DNA of 7,533 nucleotides from JAWWPG01 sp038327385 (lineage in GTDB: Bacteria; Actinomycetota; Actinomycetes; Propionibacteriales; Nocardioidaceae). Below, piece by piece: positions 6,079-7,533 of this stretch (positions are counted from its first letter, which is position 1; every line of letters starts with the position of its first letter). The DNA lies in NCBI GenBank assembly GCA_038327385.1, contig JBBQKY010000126.1, positions 1 through 7,533 of the forward strand, in the 5' to 3' direction. The position numbers were made by a program, and so were the translations under genes. A model generated the notes under the pieces. The model saw only the letters and a list, made by a program, of their open reading frames with translations. It was not told the origin of the DNA and made no database searches.

Positions 6079-6116
6079 AGTCGTCGACCCTAGGATGGTC
6101 CCCGCCGAGCTGACAA
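6078..6116 (-). promoter_or_regulatory. Promoter of the ABC exporter operon, probably giving a leaderless mRNA
   Basis: On the minus strand TTGTCA (6116-6111) and TAGGGT (6092-6087) are separated by 18 bases and match a housekeeping -35 TTGACA and the actinobacterial -10 TANNNT. Eight bases after the -10 comes GTG at 6078, in frame with the ATPase. This is the geometry of a leaderless transcript, which begins at the start codon and is frequent in Actinomycetota. Confidence 0.55.
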
Positions 6117-6215
6117 ACTCGCGAGGCAAGGCAACCGAACAGTCACCGCGGACGTCCTCGGCCTGAGGTGACTACTACTGATGCCAACCTGTGCCGTTCC
6201 TGGGAGAGCCCTGTC

Positions 6216-6220
6216 AGGGG
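6216..6220 (+). promoter_or_regulatory. Ribosome-binding site (AGGGG) that decides the sigma factor start
   Basis: AGGGG is followed seven bases later by ATG at 6228. The alternative in-frame GTG at 6168 would add 20 residues that do not look like sigma region 2, so 6228 is preferred. I see no convincing sigma-factor promoter in the 149-base divergent gap. CCGAAC followed by CGTC exists, but its spacing is too short for an ECF promoter. Confidence 0.7.
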
Positions 6221-6227
6221 TGACTGC

Positions 6228-6704
6228 ATGCGTGACGAGGACCGGGCAGCCTTCGACGCGTTCGTCCGCGCCCGGCTTCCCCAGCTCGTCAGGTTCGGCC
6301 GGTCGCTCACCGGTACGACGGAAGCCGGCCAGGACCTTGTGCAGGACGCCCTGGAGCGCACGATGCTGGCCTGGGACCGCGTCGACTCGCGTGACGACCC
6401 CGAGGGCTACGTGCGGCGAGTCATGGTCAACCGCAACATCAGCATCTGGCGCAAGTTCGGTCGTGAACGTGCGACCGACACCCTTCTCGACCGGGGAACC
6501 GAGGACTCCCCCTTCGACAACGACCTGTGGCAGGCGCTCAAGTTCTTGCCGACCAAGCAGCGGGCGGTGATCGCGTTGCGCTACTACGAGGACATGTCCG
6601 AGGCCGACATCGCTCGCACCCTCGGCTGCTCGGTGGGCACGGTGAAGAGCCAGGCTTCGAAGGCGCTGGCCAAGCTCCGCCAGTCCGTCGGGAGCCAGCC
6701 ATGA
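6228..6704 (+). CDS. SigE-family ECF RNA polymerase sigma factor
   Basis: This 158-residue protein contains only the sigma-2 and sigma-4 regions of ECF (group 4) sigma factors. Region 2 spans about 8-75, with the core-binding and -10-recognition segments DLVQDALERTMLAWDRV (36-52) and PEGYVRRVMVNRNISIWRK (58-76). A short acidic linker (82-98) precedes region 4 (98-152). Its LPTKQRAVIALRYYEDMS (107-124) and the helix-turn-helix DIARTLGCSVGTVKSQASKAL (127-147) should read the -35 element. Length is normal for the actinobacterial SigE family. The stop overlaps the start of a mini-ORF as ATGA, and a membrane-anchored partner follows, the usual arrangement for a sigma factor with its regulator. No extra C-terminal domain is present. 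Likely targets include its own operon and possibly the divergent exporter, but no matching promoter pair was identified. Confidence 0.94.
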   Translation: MRDEDRAAFDAFVRARLPQLVRFGRSLTGTTEAGQDLVQDALERTMLAWDRVDSRDDPEGYVRRVMVNRNISIWRKFGRERATDTLLDRGTEDSPFDNDLWQALKFLPTKQRAVIALRYYEDMSEADIARTLGCSVGTVKSQASKALAKLRQSVGSQP

Positions 6705-6763
6705 CGTCAGCCATGCCTGGCGCAGCCTCGGCCGAGCCGGTCAAGCCGGAAGGCAACCCGTGA
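6701..6763 (+). CDS. 20-codon mini-ORF overlapping both sigma factor and partner genes
   Basis: ATG at 6701 overlaps the sigma factor TGA (ATGA). The frame stays open for 20 codons and ends in a TGA at 6761-6763, itself overlapped by the GTG of the next gene (GTGA at 6760). GGGAG lies six bases before its ATG. The peptide is rich in Ala, Pro and Ser, with no hydrophobic segment or known motif. It most likely relays ribosomes from the sigma factor to the partner gene, fixing their ratio by coupled translation. It may also be a chance open frame. The double overlap and the ribosome-binding site are seen directly. Expression is inferred. Confidence 0.4.
   Translation: MTSAMPGAASAEPVKPEGNP
6748..6753 (+). 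promoter_or_regulatory. Ribosome-binding site (GGAAGG) for the membrane-anchored partner
   Basis: GGAAGG lies six bases before GTG at 6760 and inside the mini-ORF. It fixes the start, as no other start codon occurs in this frame between the sigma factor stop and 6760. Confidence 0.7.
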
Positions 6764-7533
6764 CCTTCGACGAGGACGACGACGACGACCTCGAGCGGCG
6801 GCTGCGCAGCGCGCTCACCCGGCCGCGCCCGAGCGACCGGGTGGACGCCGACACGTTCTTGGCGCGCGTGCACAGAGGTGCCCGGGTACGACGGGTCAAG
6901 CGGGGCGCTTCGGTGGTAGCGGCTGCGGTGCTCGTGCTGGGTGGCGGTGCCGCCGCGGTCGACGCGGCAGGGTTTCTGGACTCGTCGCAGACACCGGCCG
7001 CCGGTCGGTCGAGCAACGTGCACACGCCGCCGACCCACCCGCCCCCCACCACGGCGATCTTGCCCACACCTTCCGAGCATTCCAAGCCTCCCCAGTCCGC
7101 GCCGTCCACGCAGGTGCCGAGCACTCAGACCGTGACGGCCCAGGTCACCATCGCAGCCGGCGGGCCCATCGCAGCGGGCGAGGTCACCCCCCTCTCGCTG
7201 ACCGCGACCGGCACCATGCACCAGTGGGTGCTCGCTGACACCCCGGGGCGCGACTGTGCGGCGGCTCGCTGCGCGACGGTGTTCACCACCGCCGACCACG
7301 GCGTCAGCTGGGCGGACCTTGGGCAGCTGCCGGCGCTGCCTGCTACGAGCGACAGCACCGGGGCCACCTCGATCAGCCAGCTGCGCTTCGCCAAGCGGGA
7401 TGACGGCAGCGGAATCTACGACGGGTGGGCCTACGGGGGTGCCCTGTGGAGTACGCACGACTCCGGGCGCACCTGGTCGGCCGCTGGAGCACCGGCGGGT
7501 CAGGTGACGCAGCTCGAGGCATGGGGCGGCTAC
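6760..7533 (+). CDS. Membrane-anchored sigma-factor partner with extracytoplasmic Asp-box (sialidase-like) domain, 3' end missing
   Basis: 258 codons are present and the frame is still open at the window edge. Residues 1-48 are cytoplasmic: an acidic start with six Asp in the first ten, then a basic amphipathic stretch ending in ARVRRVKR just before the membrane. Residues 51-68 form one transmembrane helix. Residues about 77-125 are a Pro/Ser/Thr-rich stalk. From about 126 there is an extracellular domain containing two Asp-boxes, TADHGVSW (177-184) and THDSGRTW (232-239), of the sialidase/BNR beta-propeller type, plus a close cysteine pair (C166, C171). Asp-boxes are structural turns and do not by themselves imply sialidase activity. 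Placement after a SigE-family sigma gene suggests an anti-sigma-like sensor, although no ZAS (HxxxCxxC) motif is seen in the short cytoplasmic part. It may instead be a cell-surface protein simply co-expressed with the sigma factor. Confidence 0.85.
   Translation, partial: MTFDEDDDDDLERRLRSALTRPRPSDRVDADTFLARVHRGARVRRVKRGASVVAAAVLVLGGGAAAVDAAGFLDSSQTPAAGRSSNVHTPPTHPPPTTAILPTPSEHSKPPQSAPSTQVPSTQTVTAQVTIAAGGPIAAGEVTPLSLTATGTMHQWVLADTPGRDCAAARCATVFTTADHGVSWADLGQLPALPATSDSTGATSISQLRFAKRDDGSGIYDGWAYGGALWSTHDSGRTWSAAGAPAGQVTQLEAWGGY

Noticed and set aside
4310..6093. Two long plus-strand frames (4310-5269 and 5119-6093) opposite the ABC operon
   Set aside because: They mirror the ATPase and permease genes and read as Arg/His/Gln-rich sequence without domains.
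6130..6170. ECF-type promoter CCGAAC...CGTC for autoregulation of the sigma gene
   Set aside because: The two parts are only 12 bases apart, whereas ECF promoters usually need about 16-17, and the -35 lacks the full GGAAC.
6538..7458. 306-codon open frame on the minus strand over the sigma/partner genes
   Set aside because: The plus strand here encodes recognisable sigma region 4 and an uninterrupted frame with a membrane helix and Asp-boxes. The minus frame gives low-complexity Arg/Gly/Ala sequence.
1..7533. CRISPR array, tRNA or rRNA genes, insertion sequences or phage genes
   Set aside because: I saw no regularly spaced direct repeats, cloverleaf or rRNA-like sequence, transposase motifs, terminal inverted repeats or attachment-site duplications.

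Overview
The window comes from a high-GC Gram-positive bacterium, almost certainly an Actinomycetota. The evidence is very GC-rich codon third positions, frequent GTG starts, GTGA/ATGA stop-start overlaps, a SigE-family ECF sigma factor with a membrane-anchored partner, and a gene block that resembles the Mycobacterium tuberculosis Rv0535-Rv0540 neighbourhood. The species cannot be named from the sequence.

Left block (1-2652, all minus strand). Read in transcription order it encodes an S-methyl-5'-thioadenosine phosphorylase (MtnP), an NAD-dependent sugar epimerase/dehydratase with a cysteine/histidine-containing insertion, a soluble family-2 glycosyltransferase of the dolichyl-phosphate-sugar-synthase type, and the first 11 codons of a DUF2064-type nucleotidyl/glycosyl-transferase that runs off the window. 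The phosphorylase/epimerase pair and the glycosyltransferase/DUF2064 pair are each joined by a 4-base GTGA overlap. A 102-base gap with two small hairpins, one followed by a T run, separates the pairs. The block looks like a conserved nucleotide-sugar or polyprenyl-sugar pathway whose product is not obvious.

Middle (2653-3512). A 212-base divergent intergenic region with several dyads leads to one plus-strand gene for a small secreted protein of unknown function (203 aa, signal peptide, two cysteines). It converges on the next operon, and a long imperfect hairpin (15-base arms) lies at the junction.

ABC operon (3513-6078, minus strand). It encodes an ATPase of the DrrA/NodI type and two different ABC-2 (NodJ/DrrB-like) permeases, tightly packed. 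A well-formed promoter ends 8 bases before an in-frame GTG, which suggests a leaderless start for the ATPase.

Right block (6228-7533, plus strand). Divergent from the ABC operon is a SigE-family sigma factor gene, then a 20-codon mini-ORF that overlaps both neighbours (ATGA and GTGA), then the start of a membrane-anchored protein with an extracytoplasmic domain carrying two sialidase-type Asp-boxes. That last gene is cut by the window edge. The likely logic is a surface sensor or anti-sigma protein controlling a dedicated sigma factor, with the neighbouring exporter as a possible but unproven target.
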